Source: JAGWAJ01 sp026707615 | Lineage (GTDB): Bacteria > Acidobacteriota > Vicinamibacteria > Vicinamibacterales > UBA8438 | Assembly: GCA_965207595.1 (NCBI GenBank) | Contig: CBDBMW010000011.1 | Span: 310,001-374,000, forward strand | DNA length: 64,000 nucleotides | Reading direction: 5' to 3' | Made by a program: the position numbers and the translations under genes | The notes under the pieces: generated by a model | Database searches by the model: none | What the model saw: only the letters and a program-made list of their open reading frames with translations | Told to the model about the DNA's origin: nothing | Shown: one piece after another, positions 16,169 to 23,992 of the stretch | Layout: every line of letters starts with the position of its first letter | How positions within the stretch are numbered: position 1 is the stretch's first letter

Positions 16169-17758
16169 ATGAAGTTCGAAGAGCTGGGCCTGCGCCCGGA
16201 GCTCCTGCGCGCCGTCGACGGCGCGGGCTACGTCACTCCCACACCCATCCAGACGCGCGTCGTTCCCGCCGCGCTCGACGGGCAGGATCTGATTGCGTGC
16301 GCGCAGACCGGGACCGGGAAGACGGCCGCCTTTCTGCTGCCGATCCTGCAGCGCCTGGCCGGCGGCCGGCCGTCGCGCCGCCCCCGCGCGCTGGTCGTCA
16401 CGCCGACGCGCGAGCTCGCCGCGCAGATTGGCGAGGCCACCCTGCGGTACGGCCGGCACCTCCACTTGCGCAGCACGGTGATCTACGGGGGGGTCGGCAT
16501 GGAGCCGCAGAGGCGGCGTCTGCGCGCGGGCCTGGATCTGCTGGTCGCCACGCCCGGACGGCTGCTCGACCATCTCGGCCGACGGCACGTTGAGCTCGAC
16601 GGCGTCGAGATCGTCGTCCTCGACGAAGCGGACCGCATGCTCGACATGGGCTTCCTGCCGGACATGCGGCGCATCCTGGCCGCGCTGCCGGCGGCGCGGC
16701 AGAGCCTGTTCTTCTCCGCCACGATGCCGGACGAGATCGAGGAGCTCATCCGCCGGACGACCGGGAGCCCGACCGTGGTCGAGGTCGCCCGCCGGGCGAC
16801 GCCGGTCGATGCCGTGAAGCAGGTCGTGCACCCGGTTGCCGAGGGCAGCAAGAAGGACCTGCTGGCCGCGCTGCTCGAGCGCCCCGACGTGCAGCAGGCC
16901 CTCATCTTCACCCGCACCCGGGCCCGCGCGAATCGCCTGGCTCGGCGCCTGGAGAGGTCCGGCCGACAGGTCGCCGCCGTGCACGGCAGCAAGAGCCAGA
17001 GCGCCCGCACGCGGGCGCTCGCCGGCTTCCGCGCCGGCCGGATCGATACGCTCATCGCGACCGACGTCGCCGCGCGCGGCATCGACGTGCACGGCATCAG
17101 CCACGTGATCAACTTCGACGTCCCGTACGTGCCCGAAGACTACGTGCATCGCATCGGCCGCACCGCGCGGGCCGGCTCGAGCGGGCATGCCGTCACCCTG
17201 GTGACGCCCGCGGAGCGACCGCAGCTGTCTGCCATCGAACGGCTCGTCGGGGCATCCATCCCGCGCGAGACGGTCCCCGGATTCGCCGCGTCGCTCGACG
17301 CCGACACGCCATCCAGCCGGCGGCCGACCCGGCCCCCGGACCGAGCCGGCCGCGGGCAGGGCGGGGCCGGCGAGGCGCCCAAGGCGAGGCAGGCGCGCAA
17401 GGCGAGGCAGGCGCGCAAGGAAGGCCGGGGGCATAGCGCCGGACGGACCCGCAAGGCAGGCCCGGAGCGCGACGCGGGTCCGGGGCGCAGTGCCGGCCAG
17501 GTGGCCGGTCCCGTCCCGGAGCGCAGCGCGGGGCAGGCACGCCACCGAGGGCCGGGGCGCAAGGCAGGTCCCGGGAGGAGCGCGGGCTCGGGGCGCAAGG
17601 CAGGTCCCGGGAGGAGCGCGGGCTCGGGGCGGAAGGCAGGTCCGGGGCGGAGCACGGGCTCGGGGCGCAAGGCGGCCCCGCAGCGCGACACCGGCCAGAC
17701 GGCCGGTCCGGCCGGCAAGCGGCCGCGCCGGCGCCGCCGCCCGGTCTCGACGGCCTGA
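16169..17758 (+). CDS. DEAD-box ATP-dependent RNA helicase (RhlE-like)
   Basis: A 529-residue protein. It unwinds RNA duplexes, as RhlE-type helicases do in ribosome assembly and mRNA decay. Motifs: F..LGL Q-motif (PTPIQ, residues 24-28), AQTGTGKT (45-52), PTRELA (79-84), TPGR (128-131), DEAD (152-155), SAT (183-185), and in the second RecA domain ATDVAARGIDV and HRIGRTARAG. Residues beyond about 375 form a low-complexity Arg/Gly/Lys tail with a 12-residue repeat, likely RNA-binding. The start at 16169 fits the family; ATG 16124 is in frame with a better ribosome site (AAGGA) and would add 15 residues. Confidence 0.92.
   Translation: MKFEELGLRPELLRAVDGAGYVTPTPIQTRVVPAALDGQDLIACAQTGTGKTAAFLLPILQRLAGGRPSRRPRALVVTPTRELAAQIGEATLRYGRHLHLRSTVIYGGVGMEPQRRRLRAGLDLLVATPGRLLDHLGRRHVELDGVEIVVLDEADRMLDMGFLPDMRRILAALPAARQSLFFSATMPDEIEELIRRTTGSPTVVEVARRATPVDAVKQVVHPVAEGSKKDLLAALLERPDVQQALIFTRTRARANRLARRLERSGRQVAAVHGSKSQSARTRALAGFRAGRIDTLIATDVAARGIDVHGISHVINFDVPYVPEDYVHRIGRTARAGSSGHAVTLVTPAERPQLSAIERLVGASIPRETVPGFAASLDADTPSSRRPTRPPDRAGRGQGGAGEAPKARQARKARQARKEGRGHSAGRTRKAGPERDAGPGRSAGQVAGPVPERSAGQARHRGPGRKAGPGRSAGSGRKAGPGRSAGSGRKAGPGRSTGSGRKAAPQRDTGQTAGPAGKRPRRRRRPVSTA
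17555..17671 (+). repeat. 36-bp in-frame tandem repeat in the helicase tail
   Basis: About 3.3 copies of a 36-bp unit starting GGGCGCAAGGCAGGTCCCGG begin at 17555, 17591 and 17627. Each encodes GRKAGPGRSAGS or a close variant. The first two copies are almost identical, so the array probably changes length in steps of 12 residues. Confidence 0.85.
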
Positions 17759-17773
17759 TCGCGATTCCGCGCG

Positions 17774-18838
17774 TCACCCCTCGAGGTGGATCTCTGCGAT
17801 CGCGATCCCGCTCTCGCCGGCGACCGCGTAGAGGAGGAAGATGCGGCCGCTGGCCGCGTCCTCGAAGACGGCCGGGTCGCGAAGCTGATTGACGTGGCCG
17901 TAGGCGGTGCTGCGGACCGACGGCTCGAGCGGTGCGTCGGCGCCTTCCCAGTCGAACTCCGGTCGCAGCACCTCGACGCCCGGCGTCTCCGCCCAGGTCA
18001 TCCAGTCGCCGGCGAGGTCGATGCGGCTGAGCTTGATGCGCTCGGGCGCCTCGCCGACCTCCGTCCAGAACACGAGCAGGCTGTCGCCGCGCTTGAGGAG
18101 CGCCGCGTGGCGCATGTCGGGGTTGAACAGCAGCGGCCCTTCTTCGAAGCCGCCCAGCGGGTCGCGGGAGCGGTAGAACTGCCCCGGCATCGACATCGCG
18201 TAGGTGTAGCCGTCGTGCCCGAACGCCCGCAGGTAGGACCGGCCCAGCCGCTCGGGGCGCGCCTCGAAGCGGATGCCGTCGGTCGACGTCGCCACGCGCG
18301 TCACCTGCGTGCTGACGCCGTCCAGGCCGTGGAAGTACATGACGATGCGCCGGTTGGCATCGTCGACGTGGACGTCGGGCGAGGCGATGTGCGGCGTCGT
18401 CGCCTCGAACAGCCCGTCGTGCGACATCGGCACGCCGCGCCGCTCCTGCGACGCCCGCAGCCGCGCCGCCACGTCCGGCTCCACCTCCGGCGGCTCGGTC
18501 AGGAAGTGCGAGTCCGCGATCTGCAGGCTGCCGGGCGGATGGACGGTCCACGGTCCGAGCAGGTCGTCGGCATAGGCGAGCCGGATGTAGTGCCCCTTGT
18601 GGTCCGCGAAGTACAGGTAGTACGCCCCGAGCGCGTCCTCCATCCAGTCCGGCACGCGGATGAGCGAGGGCCCCTGGATGTTCACGCCGATGCTCGGGTG
18701 GAGGTCCGGCGTGATGATCGGCCGGTCGAGCAGCCGCTCGACCCGCACGTCGGGGTCCTCGCCCTGGGCCGAAACCCCCGCGGCTGCCGAGGCGACGGCA
18801 AGCGCCACCGCGCCGATGAGCAGGGTCCTGTGCGTCAC
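17774..18838 (-). CDS. Exported GH43-like beta-propeller protein
   Basis: A 354-residue protein with signal peptide (residues 1-25, ending GVSAQ) and a five-bladed beta-propeller pattern like glycoside hydrolase families 43/117: RPIITPDLHPSIGVNIQGPS, YYLYFADHKGHYIRLAYADDLLGPW, IASPDVHVDDANRRIVMYFHG, THV.TSTDGIRF-type blades and QLRDPAVFEDAASGRIFLLY. The repeated DP and YLYFADH motifs are typical of substrate-site blades, but I cannot identify the catalytic triad with confidence. A role on plant or algal sugars is only inference. GTG 18838 is chosen for AAGGAGC upstream and an immediate signal peptide. It is convergent with the helicase gene (15-bp gap) and divergent from the PQQ gene. Confidence 0.7.
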   Translation of the reverse strand: MTHRTLLIGAVALAVASAAAGVSAQGEDPDVRVERLLDRPIITPDLHPSIGVNIQGPSLIRVPDWMEDALGAYYLYFADHKGHYIRLAYADDLLGPWTVHPPGSLQIADSHFLTEPPEVEPDVAARLRASQERRGVPMSHDGLFEATTPHIASPDVHVDDANRRIVMYFHGLDGVSTQVTRVATSTDGIRFEARPERLGRSYLRAFGHDGYTYAMSMPGQFYRSRDPLGGFEEGPLLFNPDMRHAALLKRGDSLLVFWTEVGEAPERIKLSRIDLAGDWMTWAETPGVEVLRPEFDWEGADAPLEPSVRSTAYGHVNQLRDPAVFEDAASGRIFLLYAVAGESGIAIAEIHLEG

Positions 18839-19123
18839 TGGGAAGCTCCTTCCACGGGCTGCCGCGTCGCTGGCGACCGCCCTGGTGCTGTCGACCATTC
18901 GAGTACGCAACTGCGAGGCGCACATGCCGTCATGCCTGCGGGCGGCCTTCGGGCGCGTGCCGGCGGAGGCTTGCGGGGCACCGCCCGGCCTTGGCCGGAG
19001 CGTAGCACGGCCGACCGCGCCGCCGAGCCGTTGCGCGGCCGACGATCGCCGAAGGCGCGCGCGGGTAGAATCCGCCAGAGCCCGCGAAGCCGGGCGCCGC
19101 CAGACACAGCGGGAGTGCCGACC

Positions 19124-20905
19124 ATGGAACGACAGCTTCACCTTCCACGCCTCGCCCCGGTGACGACGCTGCTCGCCGCCCTCGCCCTCGCCGCCGCCGG
19201 CCCCGTGGCCGCCCAGGACGGCCCGGAGGCGGACTTCGTGCCCGTTACCGACGCCATGCTCGAGAGCCCGGCGGACGCCGACTGGCTGATGTGGCGGCGC
19301 ACGCTCGACGGGTGGGGCTACAGCCCCCTCGACCAGATCGACCGGGACAACGTCGCCGACCTGCGGATGGTCTGGACGCGGGCCCTCGGGCCGGGCGCCC
19401 AGCAGGGGACGCCGCTCGCCTACGGCGGGACGCTCTACATGCCCAACCCGAACGACGTCGTGCAGGCGCTGGACGCCGTGACCGGAGACTTGCGCTGGGA
19501 GTACCGGCGCGACATCCCCGACGACGTCAACGACTACCTCGGCGGGCTGATCAGCGTGAACCGCAACGTCGCCATCTGGGACAACCTGATCATCGACACC
19601 GCGAACGACGACTACCTCTTCGCCGTCGACGCCGTGACCGGCGAGCTGGTCTGGGAGACGCAGCTCTTCGACTACACCGAGGAGCCGGCGCGGCACTCCG
19701 CGGGGCCGATCGTGGCCAACGGCAAGGTGATCTCGGGACGGAGCTGCCGGCCGATGCGCGGGCCGGAAGCGTGCGTCATCATGGCCCACGACGCGGCGAC
19801 CGGCGAGGAGTTGTGGCGCCGGCGGCTGATCCCCGCGCCCGGGGAGCCGGGCGACGAGACCTGGGGCGGCGTGCCCTACGAGGAGCGCGCCCACGTCGGC
19901 TCGTGGATGGTGCCGAGCTTCGACCCCGAGCTGAACCTGGTCTACGTGGGGACGTCGGTCACCTCGCCGGCGCCGAAGTTCATGCTGGGCGGCGTCGACA
20001 ACAAGCACCTCTACCACAACTCGACCCTGGCCCTCGACGGCGACACCGGCGAGATCCGGTGGTACTACCAGCACCTGAACGACAGTTGGGACCTCGACCA
20101 CCCGTTCGAGCGGCTGCTCGTCGACACCGCCGTCGCCCCGGACCCGGACGCCGTCACCTGGATCAACCCGAACATCGAGCCCGGCGCGGTCCGCAAGGTC
20201 GTCACGGGGATTCCGGGCAAGACCGGCGTCGTCTACACGCTCGACCGCGAGACCGGGGAGTTCCTCTGGGCGACGTCGACCACCACCCAGAACGTCATCA
20301 GCAGCATCGACGGCGCGACGGGCGCGGTCACCGAGAATGCGGAGCTCGTCTTCAGCGCCCTCGGGCAGGAAGTGCTGGCCTGCCCCACCTGGAACGGCGG
20401 CAAGGACTGGGAGGCGGGCGCGTACAGCCCGCTGACCAACACGATGTACTTCCCGCTCCGCAACGCCTGTGCGCGCATGCTGGCCACCACCGCGGCCGGG
20501 ACTTCCCACTACGCGCTCGCCGTGCGCAACCAGATCGCGCCCGGCACCGACCAGGTCGGCACCGTGTACGCCATCTCCGCCGAGACGGGGGAGACCGTCT
20601 GGCTGCACGAGCAGCGAGCGGCGACCATGTCGCTGGTCGCCACCGGGGGCGGGCTCGTCTTCGGGGGAGACAACAACGGCCGCTTCAAGGCCTGGGATCA
20701 GGAGACGGGCGAGGTGCTCTGGGAGATCAACCTCGGATCCGCCGTCACCGGCTTCCCCATCAGCTACGCCGTCGACGGCCGCCAGTACATCGCCGTCGGC
20801 ACGGGCACCGCGAGCACGGCGTCGCTGTTCGGGCGCCTGACCCCGGAGATCCGACCGAGCGCCGGCAACAATCTGTTCGTCTTCGCTCTGCCGGAACCCC
20901 GGTAG
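19124..20905 (+). CDS. PQQ-dependent alcohol/quinoprotein dehydrogenase (copy 1)
   Basis: A 593-residue periplasmic quinoprotein with signal peptide (ending GPVAAQ). Eight-bladed propeller signatures include WLMWRRTLDGWGYSPLDQID, VQALDAVTGDLRWEYRRDIP, ALDGDTGEIRWYYQHLNDSWDLDH, GVVYTLDRETGEFLWA and the C-terminal VTGFPISYAVDGRQYIAVGTG. Family members oxidise alcohols or sugars with PQQ and pass electrons to a cytochrome c. There is no fused haem domain, unlike the gene at 31001, so it needs a separate carrier. ATG 19124 is preceded by GGGAG and by a TAGAAT box at 19066-19071. It stands alone, divergent from the GH43-like gene. Confidence 0.9.
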   Translation: MERQLHLPRLAPVTTLLAALALAAAGPVAAQDGPEADFVPVTDAMLESPADADWLMWRRTLDGWGYSPLDQIDRDNVADLRMVWTRALGPGAQQGTPLAYGGTLYMPNPNDVVQALDAVTGDLRWEYRRDIPDDVNDYLGGLISVNRNVAIWDNLIIDTANDDYLFAVDAVTGELVWETQLFDYTEEPARHSAGPIVANGKVISGRSCRPMRGPEACVIMAHDAATGEELWRRRLIPAPGEPGDETWGGVPYEERAHVGSWMVPSFDPELNLVYVGTSVTSPAPKFMLGGVDNKHLYHNSTLALDGDTGEIRWYYQHLNDSWDLDHPFERLLVDTAVAPDPDAVTWINPNIEPGAVRKVVTGIPGKTGVVYTLDRETGEFLWATSTTTQNVISSIDGATGAVTENAELVFSALGQEVLACPTWNGGKDWEAGAYSPLTNTMYFPLRNACARMLATTAAGTSHYALAVRNQIAPGTDQVGTVYAISAETGETVWLHEQRAATMSLVATGGGLVFGGDNNGRFKAWDQETGEVLWEINLGSAVTGFPISYAVDGRQYIAVGTGTASTASLFGRLTPEIRPSAGNNLFVFALPEPR

Positions 20906-21066
20906 TCATCCGGCGTCAACTGCGGAACACCGGGAGATTCCGGCTTCGTCGAGCTGTCGGGCTCACAAGGCGATCCGTGCTGTCCCACGGGCTGCTGCCC
21001 GATCGACTCCACCGGTTCAGGGCCCCGGCCGGGGACGCGATGCCGGAGATCGGCAGCGCCATGATC

Positions 21067-22578
21067 TCATCGATCGGAATAGGGCGGTATCTGCGCGGCA
21101 TCGAAGGGAACGGGGTCGGGAACCGGCAAGCCGCGTTCCTTCAGCAGCGCACGAAGCTGGGCCGCCACCGCCGGGCCGAAGTGCAGGGCAGTGCCCGCTT
21201 CCACCATCACACCGTCTGCGACCCGCAGAGGGGTCCAGCCGTGGTTGTTCACCGCATCCAGATCCAGCTGCGGGTCCGCGGCGAGCAGCAGCTCCACCGC
21301 GCCGGGCGAGTCCCAGTAGGCCGCACCATGTAGGGCAGTGTCTCCGTTCGCGTCGACGGTCGCCGGATCCCCGCCGGCCTCCAGGAAGAGCCGTACCGCT
21401 TCGGCGGACTCCTCCGCGGTTCCCGGATTCTCGCCCGGGTTGTACAGGCCGACTCCGGCCGCGGCCATCAGCGGCGTCGTTCCGTCCGCATTCGGCAACA
21501 GAGGGTCGGCACCGCGCTCGAGGAGAAGGCGGATCAGGTCGACATCGACCCGATGAGCGGCCAGGAACAGGGGCGTGGTCCCGGTAACTCTCAGCAGGTT
21601 GCGGCCGGTAACGGTACGCGGTGCCCGCCGGGTCGTAGCGCGCGCGTCGATGTCGGCACCCTGGGCCAGAAGCTCCTCGACGAGGCTGAGACTGTCGACG
21701 CGGCCCTTCGGTGCCTGGAAGACCGTGTTGAATCCGCGGTTCGGTCTGCGGGTCCACACGATCTGATGCAGGGCCGTCCACCCTTGTGCGGCCGCGTTCG
21801 GGTCGGCGCCGTGGTCGAGCAGAAACGCCGCCATCTCGTACCGGGCGCTCATGACCGCGAGGACCAGGGCGCTCGTGCCATCCGCCAGCGTCTCGTTCAC
21901 GCTCGCTCCCGCCTCGAGTAGCACTTCAGCCGCGTCGATCGCCCCCGCGCGGGCGGCGAAAGTGAACGCGCCGAACCCCCGGTTGCCCAGCTCCGCGACC
22001 CCGGGGCTTACCTGCGAGCGAGCCCCGATGTCTGCGCCGCCTGCGATGAGAGCCTTCACGGCCGCTGCGTTGTCTTCCGCCGCGGCCCACATCAGCGCCG
22101 TCTGTCCTTTCCAATCTTCCGTCGCGTTCACATCGGCCCCGCGGGCCAGCAACTGCCGCACGACGTCCGCGTTCCCGGTGCGCGCGGCCGTCATGAGGGC
22201 GGTCTCTCCCCCCGGCTGAGCGGTCTCGGGATCCGCGCCGGCCTCGAGCAGCCTCGCGACCATTGCCTCGTTTCCGTTGAGACACGCGAGCGAAAGCGGA
22301 GCGACGCCGTACCGATTCGTGGCGCGCACGTTGGCGCCGGCCCGAATCAGGAGGTCCGCCAGGTCCAGGCGATCGCGGTGCACGGCCCAGTGCAGGGCGG
22401 TCGTTCCGTCGACCTCCGGAGCGTTCACGTCGCCGCCCTCGTCGAGCAGGGCGCGCACGGCCGCGGTGTCGCCGTGCTTGACGGCTTCCATCAGCGGAAC
22501 GTCCTGCCCGGCCGCACCCACGCCCGACATCGCGAGCAACGCCACGACCAGGCGGCCCTTCAGGCATCCTCTCGGCAT
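21067..22578 (-). CDS. Secreted ankyrin-repeat protein (second copy)
   Basis: A 503-residue protein with a signal sequence (residues 1-24, ending GAAGQ) and about ten ankyrin repeats: DGTTALHWAVHRDRLDLADL, GGETALMTAARTGNADVVRQ, KGQTALMWAAAEDNAAAVKA, DGTSALVLAVMSARYEMAAF. Repeat order and a long insert in the middle (GFNTVFQAPKGRVDSLSLVE) match the protein at 5946, which has an insert at the same place. It follows the DUF1552 gene by 28 bp, so it is the third gene of that operon. AGAGAGGT precedes ATG 22578. Probable role: protein-binding scaffold working with the two exported redox-type partners. Confidence 0.88.
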   Translation of the reverse strand: MPRGCLKGRLVVALLAMSGVGAAGQDVPLMEAVKHGDTAAVRALLDEGGDVNAPEVDGTTALHWAVHRDRLDLADLLIRAGANVRATNRYGVAPLSLACLNGNEAMVARLLEAGADPETAQPGGETALMTAARTGNADVVRQLLARGADVNATEDWKGQTALMWAAAEDNAAAVKALIAGGADIGARSQVSPGVAELGNRGFGAFTFAARAGAIDAAEVLLEAGASVNETLADGTSALVLAVMSARYEMAAFLLDHGADPNAAAQGWTALHQIVWTRRPNRGFNTVFQAPKGRVDSLSLVEELLAQGADIDARATTRRAPRTVTGRNLLRVTGTTPLFLAAHRVDVDLIRLLLERGADPLLPNADGTTPLMAAAGVGLYNPGENPGTAEESAEAVRLFLEAGGDPATVDANGDTALHGAAYWDSPGAVELLLAADPQLDLDAVNNHGWTPLRVADGVMVEAGTALHFGPAVAAQLRALLKERGLPVPDPVPFDAAQIPPYSDR

Positions 22579-22606
22579 GTCAACCTCTCTCCCGGTCGTG
22601 CCCCCG

Positions 22607-23992
22607 TCAGGCCAACGGGTCGCTGAAGTCGGGGTCGCGGAAGTCCACCTTGCCGGTGCTGTCGCCGATCCGATCCGGATGAACTCCGACCTTGTCGAGC
22701 ATGCTCACGAGGAGATTCGACATGGGCGGGTTCCCGGCGACCGCCATGTGCCGGCCCCCCTTGACCTTGCCGGAACCACCACCCACCACGGCCAGCGGAA
22801 CGTCCACGTGCGAATGCAGCTGCGAATCGCTCAGGCCGCCGCCGTACAGCATCAGCGTATGGTCCAGCAACGTGCCGTCGCCCTCGGGCGTAGACTGCAG
22901 CCGCTGCAGGAAATGGGCGAATAACCCCATGTGGTAGGCGTTCAGCTTCGCGAGCCGCGCCATGTCCTCGGGGCGATTGCCGTGGTGCGATGCCGCGTGG
23001 TGGCCTTCGGGAACCCCGATCTCCGGGTACGGTCGACCGCCCAGCTCCCGGCCGAACATGAACGTGAAGACGCGCGTGAGATCGGCCTGGTATGCGATCC
23101 ACTGCAAGTCGAACATGAGCTTGACATGATCCGCATAGTCTTCCGGCACGCCACCCGGCGGCTGCGCCAGTTCCGGGGGCGGTTGCGTGAGCTCGAAGTT
23201 GCTCTCCAGCTTCTGGATGCGCTTCTCGACCTCGCGAATCGCCTCGAAGTACTCGTTCGACCGCGCCTGGTCGCGCACGCCGAGCCTCCCCAGGAGCCGG
23301 CTCATCTCCTCGCCCACGTCGTCGAGGATGCTGCGGTCCGTCTGTATCCCGCTCAGCCGCTCCGACGCCGTGCTGCCGTCACCGAACAACCGCTCGAAGA
23401 CGATGCGCGGAATGTTCTCGATCGGGGCAGGCGTAGTGGGAGTTCGCCATGAGATGGTGTTCTGGTAGAGCTGGCTGTAGCCGTTCTCGCCGATGCCGAC
23501 GAGGTACTCCAGGTCGATGCCCAGCTCGAGCGAGGGCAGGGCCGTCTCCTTGCCAAGCACGGCGGCGGCCATCTGGTCGGCCGTCGTGCCGGCTCGCACG
23601 TCGGCCCCTTCCGTCTTCAGCGGATGCGTGCCGTTCAGCCACGCGGCGCAGGCGCGCGTGTGATCGCCGGAGCCATCTCCCAGGGACTCGGCCATCGGCA
23701 GGCTCATCCCGCTCACGACCGTCAGCTGGTCGCGAAACGGCGCCAACGGAGCCAGAATCGGCGACAGCTCGAAGTCGCTGCCTACCGCCTTCGGCTTCCA
23801 GTAGTTGACGCCGAGGTGGTTCATCGACACGCCGTTCGGCACGTACAGGAACCCGAGTCGACGAATGGAAGCGGTCAGTGTCTGGGCGGAGACCCCCGGG
23901 ACCATCGCCTCCAGCAGCGGCAACCCGACCGCGGCACCCATGCCACGGAGGAACGTCCGTCGCGGCAACGCCTTCCTGGTAACGAACGTCAT
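22607..23992 (-). CDS. DUF1552 family exported protein (second copy)
   Basis: A 461-residue DUF1552 protein with a twin-arginine signal (LPRRTFLRGMGAAVGLPLLE). Hallmarks: LGFLYVPNGVSMNHLG, VVSGMSLPMAESLGDGSGDH, SLELGIDLEYLVGIGENGYS, QNTISWRTPTTPAP, MFDLQWIAYQADLTRVFTFM and HHAASHHGNRPEDMARLAKL. Its ATG overlaps the stop of the DUF1592-type gene by 4 bp (23989-23992), the tightest coupling of the three pairs in this window, and AAGGAG lies upstream. Activity unknown; its constant pairing with the cytochrome protein suggests a two-protein complex. Confidence 0.92.
   Translation of the reverse strand: MTFVTRKALPRRTFLRGMGAAVGLPLLEAMVPGVSAQTLTASIRRLGFLYVPNGVSMNHLGVNYWKPKAVGSDFELSPILAPLAPFRDQLTVVSGMSLPMAESLGDGSGDHTRACAAWLNGTHPLKTEGADVRAGTTADQMAAAVLGKETALPSLELGIDLEYLVGIGENGYSQLYQNTISWRTPTTPAPIENIPRIVFERLFGDGSTASERLSGIQTDRSILDDVGEEMSRLLGRLGVRDQARSNEYFEAIREVEKRIQKLESNFELTQPPPELAQPPGGVPEDYADHVKLMFDLQWIAYQADLTRVFTFMFGRELGGRPYPEIGVPEGHHAASHHGNRPEDMARLAKLNAYHMGLFAHFLQRLQSTPEGDGTLLDHTLMLYGGGLSDSQLHSHVDVPLAVVGGGSGKVKGGRHMAVAGNPPMSNLLVSMLDKVGVHPDRIGDSTGKVDFRDPDFSDPLA

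Noticed and set aside
17555..17671. Regular 36-bp repeats that could suggest a CRISPR array.
   Set aside because: There are no unique spacers; the repeats are contiguous and keep the helicase reading frame.
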